Shown here: positions 1 through 13,111 of the stretch, piece by piece | Layout of the letters: the number at the start of each line of letters is the position of its first letter | How positions within the stretch are numbered: position 1 is the first letter of the stretch | Assembly (NCBI RefSeq): GCF_025698545.1 | Contig: NC_068569.1 | Span: 6,696,001 to 6,760,000 of the forward strand | DNA length: 64,000 nucleotides | Direction: 5' to 3' | Source of the DNA: Gossypium raimondii | Lineage: Eukaryota; Streptophyta; Magnoliopsida; Malvales; Malvaceae | Position numbers and translations under genes: made by a program | The notes under the pieces: model-generated | Seen by the model: only the letters and a program-made list of their open reading frames with translations | Databases searched by the model: none | Told to the model about the DNA's origin: nothing

Positions 1-806
1 TAGGCTTCCAGTGCCCTTTCCACTACCAAGAATAAGAAAAAAGTTTAAGTGAGGGGCGGGGAGGAAAATAAGCCGAACACACTTTGGGCTGCCTTTTTAA
101 CTTAGTGCTCAAACAGTACGAACCCACTTTGAATCATGGAATCAATGAACCTCTCTCACCTTTTGAAATGCCAAAAAGTAGGATTTCAGATTTCAAAAAG
201 TTGATAGCTCCATCACATTGTCAAGATAGAATGAAGTATTACAGTGGGGAATCAATCTCTCATTTTATGTGCTTTGTGTTGTAAAGAAATCAAACTCTAA
301 ATTTCCTTGGCAGCCGAAGATAGAATGGTGGGTGGGTTTGATTTGCAAAGAGATTCAACAATATCAGAAGATGTAAAAGGATAATCAAGTTTTTAACAGA
401 AAAATAGATATATAAATTAAATAATGCAGTAGTTTTTGATACATAAAAAATGAACAAGCCCCCACCAAAAGAAAATACACTAAAAGAATCAGTGCTGCGC
501 TTGCTTCCCTTTGCAAATTGAAATGAAAGTGTTGAACATTGGCCTAACTATCCTCTCCTGCTTTAGCCCGACCTATCCAAGTAAACCCAATATTGTGACA
601 AAAAAGAATAACAGACATTATTCTTGAGAACCTCAGAGTAAGTTTGGCAGAAACCTTTTTCTTCTGCTCACCTTGTATTCTCTCCTGGTCCATTTCATTC
701 CAATTACAGATGCGGAGTATTTGATAAAAATTCAAACAAATGGGGAAAAATACAAAAACTAGTTAAGGTTAACTTAGGAGATAATGGTGGGGATAGCCTT
801 GTGCTT
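1..806. other. 3' flank of the zinc-finger gene
   Basis: No gene is supported here. The part next to position 807 is probably the 3' UTR of the minus-strand zinc-finger gene. Short open frames show no recognisable domain and overlap one another on both strands. No repeat or RNA gene was seen. Confidence 0.5.
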
Positions 807-2918
807 TTAGGCCACCATCTGTTTCTGGTCCATGTACAATTGCTCCACCCAAGCAGGGAGCATCTCCGCGCCCCCAGGGTTACGATGACACTGCTCCTCC
901 TCAAAACTTAACTGCCCGGCAGGAGGAGGGTCCACCACCAGAGACTGGACCCATGACACATCAGGCTCATCTGTAGTTGATGATATAGAACGAGGGGCAT
1001 TTCCCAAATTGCTGCCACTGCTCCGGAACCCGAAGGAAGCAGATTTTCTTAGTTTGTTTAGCTCTTCTCCCTGTATGCCCCAGTCTAGTTTGCCATCGGG
1101 GGAACCCCAATCTGATAGGTTGGAAGGCATTGCACTTGCAGAAGAAGCTGGCGAAGACAGCCCTGAATGACGATTTACAGCAGTACGCTCGATAAAGCTC
1201 TGGCTACGCTTTGCAAAGGCAGATGACCTTGAACTTAAAACTGCAGCTGCAGACGGCCCAGATGGATCGATCCCAAAGGATGAAGAAGCCCTCACTGGAG
1301 AGGATGGTAGGTTGGTCGGGTAGCTAGCCCTGAGCTGCTGGTTAATATTCTGGCGCGTATGAACTCCAGTGGGAGATTGCAGCTGAGATGCTGCAGCATC
1401 AAGCGAGAGTCCTTGTATTTGTGGCATAATACTAGGATCAAGAGATCCAAAAATATCATCAAGGTTAGTTGGCTTCACCCCTCCAAATCTATTTAGTTCA
1501 CCAGTTCGGTCACCAGCGGCAGAAAATGCTGTAGAATTGTTCCAGCTGGTTGGGGAGGAAAGGCCAGATATCTCATCAATTAACTGTTGCTGCTGCTGGC
1601 GGCGGCGACGACATTCCAGCCCCAGTAGTTCCATGTCTAAATCCATATCCCGAGCACTAAGTGTAGTTTTCAACCTACTACCAGGAAGCTGCAAGGTAGG
1701 AGGTATGATGTTAGACTGACTTGGCCACATCGATCCACCCATAGGAGAAGAAGCACCAGTAGGGGTCAAGGGCGGTGTTGATGTCGGAGGTATCATAACA
1801 GATGGGGAGCCAAGAGCAAGTGGGCTCATGGAACCCATGTCTAAGGAGGAACCAGCAGCCGAATAAGATCTCGGGGAAGGCACCGCTGAGCCGGTTGAAG
1901 CATACAAGGGACGAAGCTCCTCAGGCTTGTGAGCAAAGAAACAAACTCTCCTGGTACAATTAGTCTCATCCTTGCATAAACGGGTTCGATACTGGGCAGG
2001 ATGAAGCCAGCACTCAAAAATACCATGTGCATACTCACAGTTATCACCTTGCCTGCATGATCCCTTACGAAATTCAGGGCAAGGTACACAGCTATAATGA
2101 TATTTCCTAGGATCACGCCTCCTAGCATTCTCCCCAGGATGAACAAAGGGGCACTCAGTCCAATCGTGAGAGTAAGCCCTTGAACAAGGCTTGACCTTGA
2201 AAGTATACATCCTAAACTCATCTGTGCCGTATATCCCGTTCTTAATATCCGGAAGAGTAAGATCAACGGGATACTCTTTCTTCTCAGTTCCATCTTTCGA
2301 AACCCGGGGCATCGAACCTTCTTGTTCCTCTAGCCCTCCCATTTCATTTCCTAACTGAGCAGGCAAGCCCTCTATCTCCCCAACACAGTCACTTCCTTTC
2401 AGCAAAGACTCCAACCTTTTCTTCCTCAAGCCAAAAGCCGAGTTACAAGCCGGAGCAATCAAATCACCAGGCCGGTTTCCATTAGCATCGAGAGAATCGA
2501 TATCAGCAGAAGCATCAAGCAAGATTTTGACAATTTCAGGCGAATAAAAAGAGCCGCCAGCAGCAGCACAGTGGAGAGCGGTGGCCCCATCGGAACCACA
2601 AGCCCTGTTAACATCAACACGGCCCCTTTCAACAATATAATTCACCACATCCTGGCTCCCGAACAAGGAAGCAATCAAAAGGGGTGTCCTTTCTTCAAAC
2701 CCCATCTTCTTCGAACCCAATCGCCTTCCATACCACAAGCCTGCCTCATCCATATCATGACCCCCTTCTTCAACAGAAATTTTAAAGCCAATCAAATCAT
2801 TTGAAGCCGACAACTCCAGCAAAACCGAGAACTTTTGAGGAACCTCATCTTCTTTACGAGACTCACCCTCCATCGTTAAACCAGTTTGAGTTGGCTTCCT
2901 CTTCGGACCACTGCACAT
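807..2918 (-). CDS. Arginine-rich tandem CCCH zinc-finger protein with ankyrin repeats (TZF7-11 type)
   Basis: A single coding exon gives a 703-aa protein. Ankyrin-type repeats span about residues 75-150. They are followed by the plant-specific arginine-rich tandem zinc finger: C245-X5-H-X4-C-X3-H260, then C280-X7-C-X5-C-X3-H298, a 16-residue linker, and C315-X5-C-X4-C-X3-H330. All ligands are present. The rest is Ser/Pro-rich with a short Gln run, and the conserved tail contains [11 protein letters not shown]. Family members (Arabidopsis C3H29/30/47/56/66, including SZF1/2 and OXS2) bind RNA or DNA, move between cytoplasm and nucleus or granules, and act in salt, oxidative and ABA responses; that role is by homology only. 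The start is the ATG at 2918 (MCSGPKRK), because the frame extends upstream only through a TTG that lies in a splice acceptor. The length is closest to the OXS2/C3H56 subgroup, but the exact orthologue is not settled. Confidence 0.95.
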   Translation of the reverse strand: MCSGPKRKPTQTGLTMEGESRKEDEVPQKFSVLLELSASNDLIGFKISVEEGGHDMDEAGLWYGRRLGSKKMGFEERTPLLIASLFGSQDVVNYIVERGRVDVNRACGSDGATALHCAAAGGSFYSPEIVKILLDASADIDSLDANGNRPGDLIAPACNSAFGLRKKRLESLLKGSDCVGEIEGLPAQLGNEMGGLEEQEGSMPRVSKDGTEKKEYPVDLTLPDIKNGIYGTDEFRMYTFKVKPCSRAYSHDWTECPFVHPGENARRRDPRKYHYSCVPCPEFRKGSCRQGDNCEYAHGIFECWLHPAQYRTRLCKDETNCTRRVCFFAHKPEELRPLYASTGSAVPSPRSYSAAGSSLDMGSMSPLALGSPSVMIPPTSTPPLTPTGASSPMGGSMWPSQSNIIPPTLQLPGSRLKTTLSARDMDLDMELLGLECRRRRQQQQQLIDEISGLSSPTSWNNSTAFSAAGDRTGELNRFGGVKPTNLDDIFGSLDPSIMPQIQGLSLDAAASQLQSPTGVHTRQNINQQLRASYPTNLPSSPVRASSSFGIDPSGPSAAAVLSSRSSAFAKRSQSFIERTAVNRHSGLSSPASSASAMPSNLSDWGSPDGKLDWGIQGEELNKLRKSASFGFRSSGSNLGNAPRSISSTTDEPDVSWVQSLVVDPPPAGQLSFEEEQCHRNPGGAEMLPAWVEQLYMDQKQMVA

Positions 2919-3515
2919 GGAAATTTGTCTTATTTTCTGCAAAATAAAATTGACTTAAAAGGAGAACGAAGAGAGACAGAAAGAAGGCTGAAATCCCACA
3001 GTTTATGAACATAACGAAAGACATAATAAATTTTTGCCTAAAGCCTTCAATTTTTATAGATAAGGATCTGATCATTAAAACCACAACCATTAACTACATA
3101 ACAAATAAACTTATCCAAGAATTAAGAAAATCAAGACATAAAATTAAGACCAAATAAGAAACAGAAAAAAAGAGTTACAGAAATCTCAACAAAAAAAAAA
3201 TTAACTGCGCATACAAAAACACTCCAGCCTAATCTCCAACCATGGTACTAACATTAAAAAACAACTACCCCCAACAATAAAAACACATCAAAGTTTCTTT
3301 CTTTTTCACATATTTTCTCACCAACAAAACAGAACAAGGAAAAAAGGAACAAAAAGAAACCCCTAAAAAAAACATACCTTTGAAACACAAATTTGAGAAC
3401 AAGAACAGAAACCCGGAATGTCTCTTTAAGGAAAAGAAAAGGAAAAAAAAAACAAGCTTTGTGTGTTTTAAACTTGAAAGTTCAAACCGAGCTTAAAGAG
3501 AGAGAGAAAGCGAGA
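2919..3515 (-). other. 5' leader of the zinc-finger gene with an inferred intron
   Basis: Just upstream of the ATG the minus strand has a pyrimidine-rich TTTTGCAG acceptor ending at 2937. A good donor, AAAG/GTATGTTT, begins at 3377. This suggests a 441-bp intron (2937-3377) wholly inside the 5' UTR, with a CT-rich first exon from about 3378 to 3515. 5' UTR introns are common in this family. This is inferred from splice signals; no transcript was seen. Confidence 0.6.
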
Positions 3516-4100
3516 AATGGAAAAGAGACGGGATTAATTTTATCTCATTCTTAAACTACATACATATATTTAAAAAAGTTAAATTAAAAATGAGATATAA
3601 TAATCTTTAACCAACTTATGATATTAATTTTTTTAAATTTTGATTTTTTTTCCTTTTTTAAAAAATAGTTTAATACATTTTATTCTTATAATAATAATAA
3701 TAATAATAGTCAAAAAGAATGAGCCTCTTTTTCCCTCTCAAAAAAATGGGACCCATAAAATTCAAATGCAAATGCACATGAAATTGCTAATTAGACTCAA
3801 ATTCCATTTTTTTCTTTACATTTTGGGGGTTAAGGTTTACGTGGGGAGGGATCCACGGAGAGAGCTGTTAATATCTACCTTCCATCCAATGATAAACGGA
3901 CGCGTGCTCATAAAATTATTTTATTTACTTTATGTGGAAACGGACACTCGATTTTGGAGAATCCGGATTCGTCACGATTTCCGCCTCTTTTTGGCTCCAA
4001 GCGGATGACGTGGACGTACCTGCACCGTCAGCAAGGTTATTTTAAAGCCGACTCGTTTGTGGTTTCTGATAAAGTTAGCCGACGGTGACTTTGAATAATG
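3516..4100 (-). promoter_or_regulatory. Probable promoter of the zinc-finger gene
   Basis: A TATA-like tract (TTTAAATATAT on the minus strand, about 3562-3574) lies just upstream of the CT-rich leader. Further out are ACGT-core sites: TTACGTGG near 3837, ACGCGT near 3900 and TGACGTGG near 4006. Such G-box/ABRE-like cores fit stress or ABA control, which is known for the family, but short motifs of this kind are weak evidence. Confidence 0.35.
3687..3709. repeat. (ATA)n microsatellite
   Basis: About seven uninterrupted AAT/ATA units in an AT-rich flank. A simple repeat with no gene context beyond the promoter region of the zinc-finger gene. Confidence 0.9.
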
Positions 4101-5584
4101 GACTGGCCAATGGAGATGATGGACGGAAGGCGTACGGCCTGCATTTTACTTGTCTGTGAAGGACGTTGGGTGCAAGAATAAAGATTGGATAAACAAAACT
4201 CGTTGGTACTATCGACGAATCGCAGCGTTTGGATATGTTCTAGAAGAAGCATTTGTCTGTCAAATTTTATATCATCAAAAAAATGAAAAGAGAAATTTAA
4301 TGTGTAGGTTAAAATTTGGATTATGTGTTGGGGGCATAATTGCTAAGTATCTTAGGTTTTGGTCCGAATAAATTTAAATGATTTTCAAATTTACGGAAGG
4401 AAGGAAGGGCTATGATTTCACAATGTTTTTTGATAGGCGAAATTTGACTAGTAAGTATGAAATGAATAGTTGAAGGCACCAAGAAAAAGTCCATGGCGTG
4501 CTGAGATAAAGGACCCACAAATTGAAAGCCAAGCCAATGCCTCATATATATGTCAATTTCATATTCATGTTTGTAATTAGATGTACTCTATGAGTAGATA
4601 GATTCCTCGTGTTACCCCCAGTTTGGAATTCCATTTTATTTTCTCTTTTGATCAACAATTTGTTCTTATAACTGAAAACTACTTGCCTTTAATTTCTTAA
4701 ATTTTCTTGGTTACCAAGATTTACATCTTTCCAATATAAAGTAATTTGTTAAAGCAGCTATATAGAGTCTTCCAATATCATTATCAACAAAATAATTGGT
4801 ATTGATTTTAATCTTTTTATGTTAATGTTGTTTTTAAATTGAGATTTTATCGTGTGTGAATAGTTACACAATGATAATTTCATGTCCTTTTAAAGTAGGG
4901 ATAAATCTCAAAACTATGCATGAACCATAGTTTAATGTGCAATTCTATATATGCACTTTGATTTTGTACATGAAATATGAAATATCGATTCGATCAAATT
5001 CTCCTAAATTATTGACGCAATTATTGATATAGTGTCATTTTATGTTTATAAAAATAAATTGATGTATTTATTGAATTAAATATGCATGATTGAATTAACA
5101 TAAATATTTTAAGATTATAGGGATGAATCCTAAGTTTGAAGGTGGCGTAGAGGCAGCCTCATTTTGGGTTAGGGAAAACACAATATGGAAACAAGAAGCT
5201 AAAGTTGTGGTGAATAGATGTTCCATTTAATATAGTGGGAAATGCCTTTTATCATTTCAAGAGACCAAAAAAAGCAAAGAATATCAAAGCCCACTATCAT
5301 ATCTTTAGCCACCCATTCTTAAATTGCAACTTAAACATGATTAATTGCTTTTCATAGAGTTGGTTATCAACACAAAAGAAAAAAAGGTTATTGATTTTAC
5401 ACATCAAACTTTAAATGGTTCAACATTCTAGTATATTAATTCCAGAATGAATATTCAATTCCAATAAAATAAAATAAAAATGATGCGGTCACTGGGATAC
5501 TCTTTTTATATATTACATTCTGATTCTGTATATGCATTTTCAAATAAATCAACAATAGTCAAAGTTGGGCACAAGCATGACTAT
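4101..5584. other. Intergenic, with one half of a MITE-like repeat
   Basis: No gene is supported. From about 4897 to 5110 the sequence (GGGATAAATCTCAAAACTAT and what follows) resembles the left arm of the inverted-repeat element at 15298-15590. No matching right arm was found, so it is a truncated copy or a chance AT-rich match. Confidence 0.4.
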
Positions 5585-6203
5585 GGCCAGTTCTTCATTG
5601 CTTAAAAAAACACTTCTGACTCTAAAAGCACTTTTGAAAGAAAAGCTGTGAAGAACAAGCTACTTTTGGCTGAAATTTTTAGCTTTTCAAAGACACTTCT
5701 GAAAAAAAGCTGAAAAAGAGAAGCTAAAACTTTAAATTTTTTCTCTCTCAAAAGCACTTTTGGTGCTTAATTACTTTTTCACCCCTCCAATAACATGATA
5801 TATTTTTTTCTTGGTGCTTAATTACAATTGAGTTAAAATCATTAATTAAAAATAAAAGAATATTTTTTAAAATACTAATTACAAATATTTAATGGTTATA
5901 TTTAAATATTAAAAATATAGTTTATATATTCTAATTAAATTTTATAAATAATTAATATTTATTGCTTAAAATATTTAAAATTTATATTTCATATATTAAA
6001 ATATTAACAACAAGTTATAATAATTATTTTATATTCTTACTAAAATATAATAATATTAACTAAGTTAAATATTATTTAAATGTATATTTGTTACTTGATA
6101 ATAACATGTCTGAAATGGACATTTTATTTCTCAAAAGTATTTTTGACAAGAATGCTAAACACTCAAATTTTAAATCAAACTTTTCAAAAGCAATGAAGAA
6201 CGC
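5585..6203. mobile_element. Terminal-inverted-repeat element (MITE-like)
   Basis: The left end GGCCAGTTCTTCATTGCTT is answered on the right by AAGCAATGAAGAAC, its reverse complement. Internal blocks rich in AAAAGCACTTTT-like words are also partly inverted. There is no coding capacity. A shorter relative with both ends lies at 51248-51392, which supports a real repeat family. A target duplication was not resolved, so the superfamily is unknown. Confidence 0.65.
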
Positions 6204-8283
6204 TTAATAAATAAATGATTCAAGATTTCTATTTTGATAAAAAAAGTGTTTTTGAAAAATTTAAAAGCATTTTTTTATGTAAATTGGTTCTTAATAGTTA
6301 TAAAAATTAATCAATTAATGAGTTGGAGTTTAAAATGATAGAAAGAAAAGGGTTTATTAACCATTAAAGAGATGAATTTCATAGTATATAATTTCTAACA
6401 AATAAGCCCATCAATTAAAGGGGAAGTAGAAGTCGGAGTTGGCCTACAAAAATTGGAATTGTATTACAAAGGTGGAGTTTTCTTGCTCCACAAGGCGAGC
6501 TTTAAATGGACTGGACCACCGCCCATTCCCTGTGCCTGCCTTCTTTTTTTTTTTTATCTTTTTCTCTGAAAGCATCGTGGAATTATGGAAAACAAGGATG
6601 TTGATTTTTCTAAAAGTTAAAATCAGTCATACGTGCATGTATTTTTTTTATAAATTTCTATTTTTATTTTTAGATTTTAAAATTTATATCTAATTATCAT
6701 CACTATTACATTTTTTTGTTAAATTAGTTGGTGTGATATTTTAAAATAATATAAAACACACTCACTTGATTGTAATGTAATTAAAAAATGACATCCTAAT
6801 GAACCTAAATTTAATAAAATAATTTTGACAATGTTAACAATTGGACATAAACTTTGAAATTTAAAAAGTAGAAGGAATAAAAAGTACTAAAATCAGATTT
6901 CAAATTTACAAAGAATATAGAGATTTATGGATACATTTTAACCTTTTTAATATTATAAGGTATTCATTTAAATGGTAAATTGAGTGTAGGGATGAGGATG
7001 AAGCGGACAAAGTTAGATGTTATTATATCCATCATTACTCGATAGTTGACACGTTTTGGTCCGTTACTTGCCTCACCTCACTCTATTATGAATGTATAAT
7101 ATTAAAAATCATAACTATTTTTATGGATGTTGGATCCATACATTCTTACCCCCACCTCGCTTCACTTTAATTTTATTTTAACAATTTATGTTTAATATTT
7201 TCAATATTTTTAAAAGTAAGTAAACATTTAAATATAAGATATATAAAATTTTTAAACACATAATTACATTTTTACCCTTTTTAATATATATAAATAAAAG
7301 GATTATGTGTGAAATTACAGAATTTATTGACCCGACTAAAGCAGAAACGACAGGAACCTAAAAGAAGTAACATGAATTTTGTTCGTTGCCGGTTTAAAAC
7401 AAAACCAGTTGGCCTAGGGAGAAAATGCAGCAGTGGTAATTTATGAATAGAAAGGGTACACAATAAGAATAAGCTAGGTAGAGTGGGACTCATTTTGTCA
7501 TTTGCAAACGGTTTGTGAGACCAAAAACGGGGCTTAGGCAGTGGCGCAGTGCTAGCGTATAGAGCCTCTACTTTCAATGAAATAACCTATGAATTTCCCA
7601 AACACTGGGCCTAGTAGTTGGGCAGATAGTATCCTTATAGCAACTTAGGTTTTTATGACTAAAATTAAATTAGTATTGTTTTTGAGAAAAAATATTACTA
7701 AATAAATGTTTTTGAAAAAAAAATGCTTCTCAAACCCTAAAAATTAGTCCAAAAGTTTTATTGACAGCAGAAAATTTTAGCTTCTTTTCAAAACTTCGAA
7801 AGGTATTTTTTACTCCAAAAATATTTTTTTTAAAACAATGCTAAACTGACCTAATTAATTCGGCTCTTGACTCAAACCCAATAGTTAAGAACAAGCAAGC
7901 CTGAAATTAGAACCATTGGGCTGAAACAGCACCATATTAGCCCAACCTCATTGTCCTCAAACTAACAATGCTGTTATACCAACGACCCCTGCAATTTACA
8001 GGGGTGGTTCTCCCTTGTCCAATGAGATAATGCAAAGAATCAGAGTAGCATTTTTAAGCCCTTGCATGCGAGCTTTAACTTAAAAGGAAGGTGAGATTAT
8101 GAATAAATCCAGGTAATTTGCAGGCAGTCTTTGGACCAGAAGAAACGTTATACATTCTTTGGCTGCGTTTTATACAACACAAAAATAATACCCCCAAAAG
8201 AATGCCTCACAAACAAGACTTTTCCATAACTTAAAAGCTACAATATGCATTTAATTACATCCTCAAAAAAGGAAGAAAAAAAA
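6204..8283. other. AT-rich intergenic region downstream of SMXL
   Basis: No gene is supported. The last 200 bases or so are probably the 3' UTR of the SMXL gene. A stretch at about 7680-7860 has inverted AAAAAGTTT-like blocks that resemble the MITE family at 5585, but I could not fix its ends. Confidence 0.4.
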
Positions 8284-11200
8284 TCAGCTCAGACTAATTT
8301 TTGCAGGAAGACATATTCCGGGAGCTTGTTCCTTCACCACACGACCTTCACATGCAACTAGTTTCACAACTGATTGAGGATTGAGGTTGTATTTTTGCTC
8401 AGCCTCAGCAAAGCTTCTTCCCAGCACATTTGCAACCCAATCTTCTAGAGCTCCCTTTTTGTCCGAAAACCAGACAGCAGCAAGTATTTGTACCATCACT
8501 TCTTCATTAATCTCCAACAGAACTTCACTTCCAACTGTCCTTTGAAATTGTGAACTGATTTCCTTTACAATTTTATTGGCAAGTCCATCGAAATCGAATG
8601 ACTTGAAATGTATCTTTTTATATACTTGGCTAAAGAATTCATCCAACCAAACTTCTGAGTTCTCAGACAAGGACTCGCTTTTTGACGGCCCCAAATCAAT
8701 GTCTGCCTCATCGGTCTCCTCCACCGGAAAATTTAAATCCAAACAAGATCTAGACACTTTGGGTTCTCGTTCTTGTGTGTCTGTTTTTTCTAGCTCAGAT
8801 GACTCAGAAGTGTTGATCAGCTTTCTTTTATTAGCAGATGTAGAACTAAAAGCTTCTTTTATGGTCGTTAGTCTGATACCTGTGTCGTTGCTTCTGCTTG
8901 CATCATCAGTAACAGAAGCAACTAAGATCTGCATTTGCCAATTTTTGGCTCCGAGTACTCTTTCTTCGGGGAATTTCATGTGTTCCTTCTCGGGGAGAAT
9001 ATGCATATTACCTTTTGTTATGGCTGACGTCGTTATAAGAACCATATTGTTGATGCTTATTTCTCTCCCATGCGAATCCGGAAATTTACCTGTTCTGATA
9101 GCCAGGTCCAAACTATGCTGGACACAGAAATCAGCCTTATCCACATTTTCAAGGAAGACCACGGAATGGGGTTTCTTTCTTAGCTCCTCAGCAATGAAGT
9201 CGGAAACCGTTTTCCCTCTAAACTTCACATCATAACCATTTAACTCTTCACATTCAAAGATTGAGTCTGAGTGGCTAACTTTGTCTTGTGAGCTCAAATC
9301 CACAGATATGAAGTATTCCTGCTTGCCAAATAGTACCTCCGCAAGTGCTGAAGCAATTCTTCTTTTCCCAACTCTGTCAGGTCCAAGGAAAGTAAGCCAC
9401 ATATCCCCTTTACAGTTCACGCCACGGGAGCTTCGATACCTATGCCTTAATTGGGATACAGCTTGGCTGACAGAATTTACAGCTTCATCTTGCCAGCCAA
9501 CTTTTTCAGCAAGAACTTTCCTAATGGACTTGTAATCTCCTAGATCAAACTGCTCTCCTGATGTAAGACCAGAGCATGACGAAGATTGGGCAAACTGATA
9601 TGAAGTATTCTCGCTATTTGCATCAAATTCTGCGGATACGGAACCTGAGAAGCGCTGAAGATGTTCTTGATGATTTGGCGATTTTGTGCTGTTTGATTCC
9701 TGACTGGTTGATGCATAAATTGTTCCCAACTTTAAATCCGTTGTGACGGGGGGAACAAATGATGATGGTGAGGGTCCAGAACAGGAGCTCAGACGTTGAT
9801 GAGGATGATGGGTAAGCCAGGGCACATCTTTTTCAGTCTGCTGAGCTAGGCTTGAAACATCTGCATGTAACCTGGACTGGAAATTCATATTCTTAGCGGC
9901 AGAAGTACATGATATCGATGTAGTATGGTTAGGTAGAAAGATCTGTTGCATTTGAATTTGTCTGCTGGGACTTTGATTGGGGAAAAGACTTCCATTGATA
10001 GACAGGTCTCCGCCACTTCTTTGCTTCTTATCTGTGGGAAACTGAGGGCCCTCGACTATTGCAACTTGAGACGCAGAGGGGTGAATATCTAACTTGGGGA
10101 ATGTTGGAGCGCAGTGGAGACGTTGGCAAATATCATTCCATTTATTCTGCAACCCCAAAACTTTAGCACTCAACATGGTTTCACCAGCATTAGCCTGCAC
10201 TGAATGATGAAGCACATTCTTAAAAAAACAACTATAATTTCATCAATGAAATAGCGCATATGACTAATGCCAAGAATGGATAAAAGATGTCTATCTGATT
10301 GTATATCTAACACGGCAGCAAAGATTTGAAAATCTGAAGTGCTAACTCACCTTTGCCGCATCCTCTCCTTTGCTTGTGTCAACTGCTGCCATTCGTAACC
10401 AAGAAGGCAAGTTCTCCGAATATTGATCTGCAACTGAAACTGTTGATCCTACCTTCAGAAAGGCATCAAGTTCTTGCTCATACTTCTCATTGCAAAGGTT
10501 ACATCGAGGACTAGACTGGTCTCTGCCGCTTAAAGGACTCCTCAAATCTGAAGGTGTAGGAAATAAGCCACCAAATGGAACAAACGACCTCATCAAGCTG
10601 TAAGAATATCATGAGCATGGAACTGTGAGATCCAATGAGTTAAAAACTGTTAGAAGTTAAAGTGCACAGGCAGTATTTACACATCATATATATATATATT
10701 CTCAATAAATGTGAATTTCATTCAAAGCACTCGCACTTAAAAACTATGCCCGCTTTTTTGCTCCAAAACCTAGAGACTTAACAACTTAAATACAAAATTA
10801 TGATATTATATTGAAATATTGTCTCTCCATTTCTTCGACTGACATCTGCAACTCCACATTAAAAGGCCATTAAATCATCAAACCAGATACCCTGAATCGG
10901 ATATAGCTCCAAATATTGATTTTTGATAGCCTTTTATCTCATAAAGTGCCTAGTACTATTTTATTAGTACTGTAAAGGACAAACCCATCAGACATGATAC
11001 CTTTTTTTAAAAAAAAAACAGGTAGTAGTACATTACGATTATTTTATTGAATGTTTTGTATGACAACAACATCAGGTGGATAAAAGCAGCTGAAAGAACA
11101 ACGTTTTTTTAATAACAAAAACACGGTTTCAAATCCAATCCATGTGAAAGAAATTGGAAGCATTGTAATCGAAAGTAAAAATACCCACCTGGATTTGGGG

Positions 11201-12381
11201 TAAGCCCCATCAAAAGAACTCTTGGAAGAAGTAATGGGTAACAATTGCAAATCCCAATCTTTTTCTATATTGGGAAACTTATCAGAAAACTTCCTATATA
11301 TTTCAACACTGTCTACAGCCCCAATCAACCATAGTTTCCTTCTATAAACTTCCATTAAACCAGTTAACTTGAGAACCAAAGAAGTAGCCACATCACTTGA
11401 GACCCCATCCAAAATCAATCCTTTTAAATCTCCAACTTGTAAAACCACCCCTCCTCCAGACCCATCGCACTTCTCCAAAATTGCTTCCACTTCCTTCAAC
11501 TTTAACCCCAAATTCTCCTCATTTCCCTCATTTATCTCCTTTTCAATCGATATTGGAATCAGCCCAGCCAAATCCCCATCCAAAATACCAGCTTTCCCCT
11601 TTGTTAAACTCTCCGTAAAAACCCTCAAAGCTTCCATGGCACAAACTCCAACAAGCAAAGGATTTTTTCCGCTCTTTTTACCCATGACTTCGCTAATTCT
11701 CTTACAATTCTCATCAATCCCATCTTCTTGACCCGGAAACAGCAAATTATACCCGACCCTACCAGAAATTGAATCCGCTAAGTTGCACAAAAATATAGGC
11801 GGGCAATGGGCACGGGAAAACCGAGAAGAAACTTGAGTTACCGGCGGGCGAACTAAAGCTAACTTTATGTCACAGCTCCGAAACCCAGCATCCCCGAAAA
11901 CCCGACTAACAATCGGATCATCCAGAATCGATAAAATTAAGTATTTAAGCTCAACCTTCAAAACTGACGGCGTTTGGGAGCAACCGGTGGCGTTAGTGTT
12001 ATTATTGCTACTGTGTAACTGTTGTAAATGGTAACTTTCTGGATGACGCCGTTGACTGGCTTGTGACCGTTTAATTGCCGCCATCAGTGAGTTAGAGATC
12101 GGAGGGTCCTCGACGGACTTCGACGAAGGTAAGCGGTCTAGTGAAACCCCGACGGAAAGCTCCAGCGCGCGGAATTGAAGCCGGGACGGATACGCGCTGC
12201 TACGTGCACGTGCACATGCATCTCGGAGAGTGGACGACGGTAAGGAAAGCAGCGCCGACACCGCGTGGAGTGATGTCGTCTGTGCATGGCTCCTTCGACG
12301 CGCTACGGCCACAGCTTCGTCTAAAGCACGTGCCGCTTCTTCAGTTAAGAATTGCCGAGCTGCGGTTACCGACGTCGGCAT
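8284..12381 (-). CDS. SMXL: SMAX1-like / D53-type strigolactone-signalling repressor (SMXL6/7/8 clade)
   Basis: Three exons: 11189-12381, 10351-10597 and 8284-10194. Junctions are AG/GTGGGT to CAG/C and AAG/GTGAGT to GCAG/G; the joined frame is 1116 aa, normal for the clade. The N-terminus is a Clp-N double repeat (about residues 1-190, opening MPTSVTAARQFLTEEAARAL). The C-terminal half has a degenerate Walker A (GPDRVGKR, 751-758), the RGKT motif (806-809) that in D53/SMXL7 is needed for strigolactone-induced degradation by the D14-MAX2 complex, and an EAR repression motif (LDLNFP, 965-970) that recruits TOPLESS. These motifs predict a nuclear repressor of branching-related genes with no real ClpB ATPase function. 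The start is the ATG at 12381; an in-frame upstream TTG is not a plausible start. The nearest subgroup (6/7 or 8) needs a tree. Confidence 0.95.
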
Positions 12382-13111
12382 CGTCGGCCAGCACAAAAGA
12401 AACTACACACAAAAACAATATTAATTAAAAAAATCCTAACCTAGACCCCATATTGAATGCTAAGACTAAAAAAAACCATTAAAGTTACAAGTGAAAAAAA
12501 GCTAGACAAGAAACTACAAATGACTGCTTTGCTAAGATCAAATTAAAGAAAAAGAACTAAAACACTCTTAAACAACAAAACAATAGGAACCCAGATGTTA
12601 ATTTGCTACATAAAGAATAAAGAAGACGAGATTCAAAAGCTTTTAAAAAAAATGATACCTTTATTGATAGGATCAAAGGGTCCTTACATGCCCAGCTAAA
12701 ACTCAAAAAAGAAACGAGACATGGGTAAGTGGTAGAAACACAAAATATCCTGATAATATCAGAAAGGGATTCCTTACGAGAAACTAACTAACAAAAACCC
12801 AAGAGAAGTTTCTGGGAATCAAAGTAAGTAAATGGTACAGAGAGGGTGGAGGGTTCAGGTTTTAATTCAAGAGTAGGTTTAGTGAGAGGCGGAGGAAAAA
12901 GTAAAAGAGAGAAGAAAGAACAAAAGGGACTAGAAACAGCGACGGGGATAGGAAAAATGATAAGAAAAGGAACGATTCCGGGGTTTAAGCAGAAGATTGA
13001 AGGAAAAAGGAGAAGAAGGGAAAGGGGAAAGGAAGGGTGAGTTAAGGAGACAAAAGCGAAGAAGACACAAAGGGCAGCAAAGGGTATAAATGAATTTATA
13101 TTTTTTTTCAT
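12382..13111 (-). promoter_or_regulatory. Probable 5' leader and promoter of SMXL, pyrimidine-rich
   Basis: On the minus strand, 12840-13040 is strongly CT-rich, typical of plant transcribed leaders. An ATG-initiated 107-codon frame (12788-13111, minus) lies in it. Its Ser/Leu/Pro/Phe-rich product follows the CT-rich composition and has no recognised domain. If transcription starts upstream of it, it would be an upstream ORF; an intron may instead remove it. Confidence 0.4.

Noticed and set aside
1841..2293. 150-codon minus-strand frame inside the zinc-finger gene
   Set aside because: It overlaps the CCCH coding region in another frame, while the zinc-finger ligands are intact in the main frame.
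8576..9235. 219-codon plus-strand frame
   Set aside because: Antisense shadow of SMXL exon 3. No domain was recognised, and the sense strand encodes the RGKT and EAR motifs.
11369..11731. Plus-strand frames of 73-120 codons
   Set aside because: Antisense shadows of SMXL exon 1, Pro/Ser-rich because of the complementary codon use.
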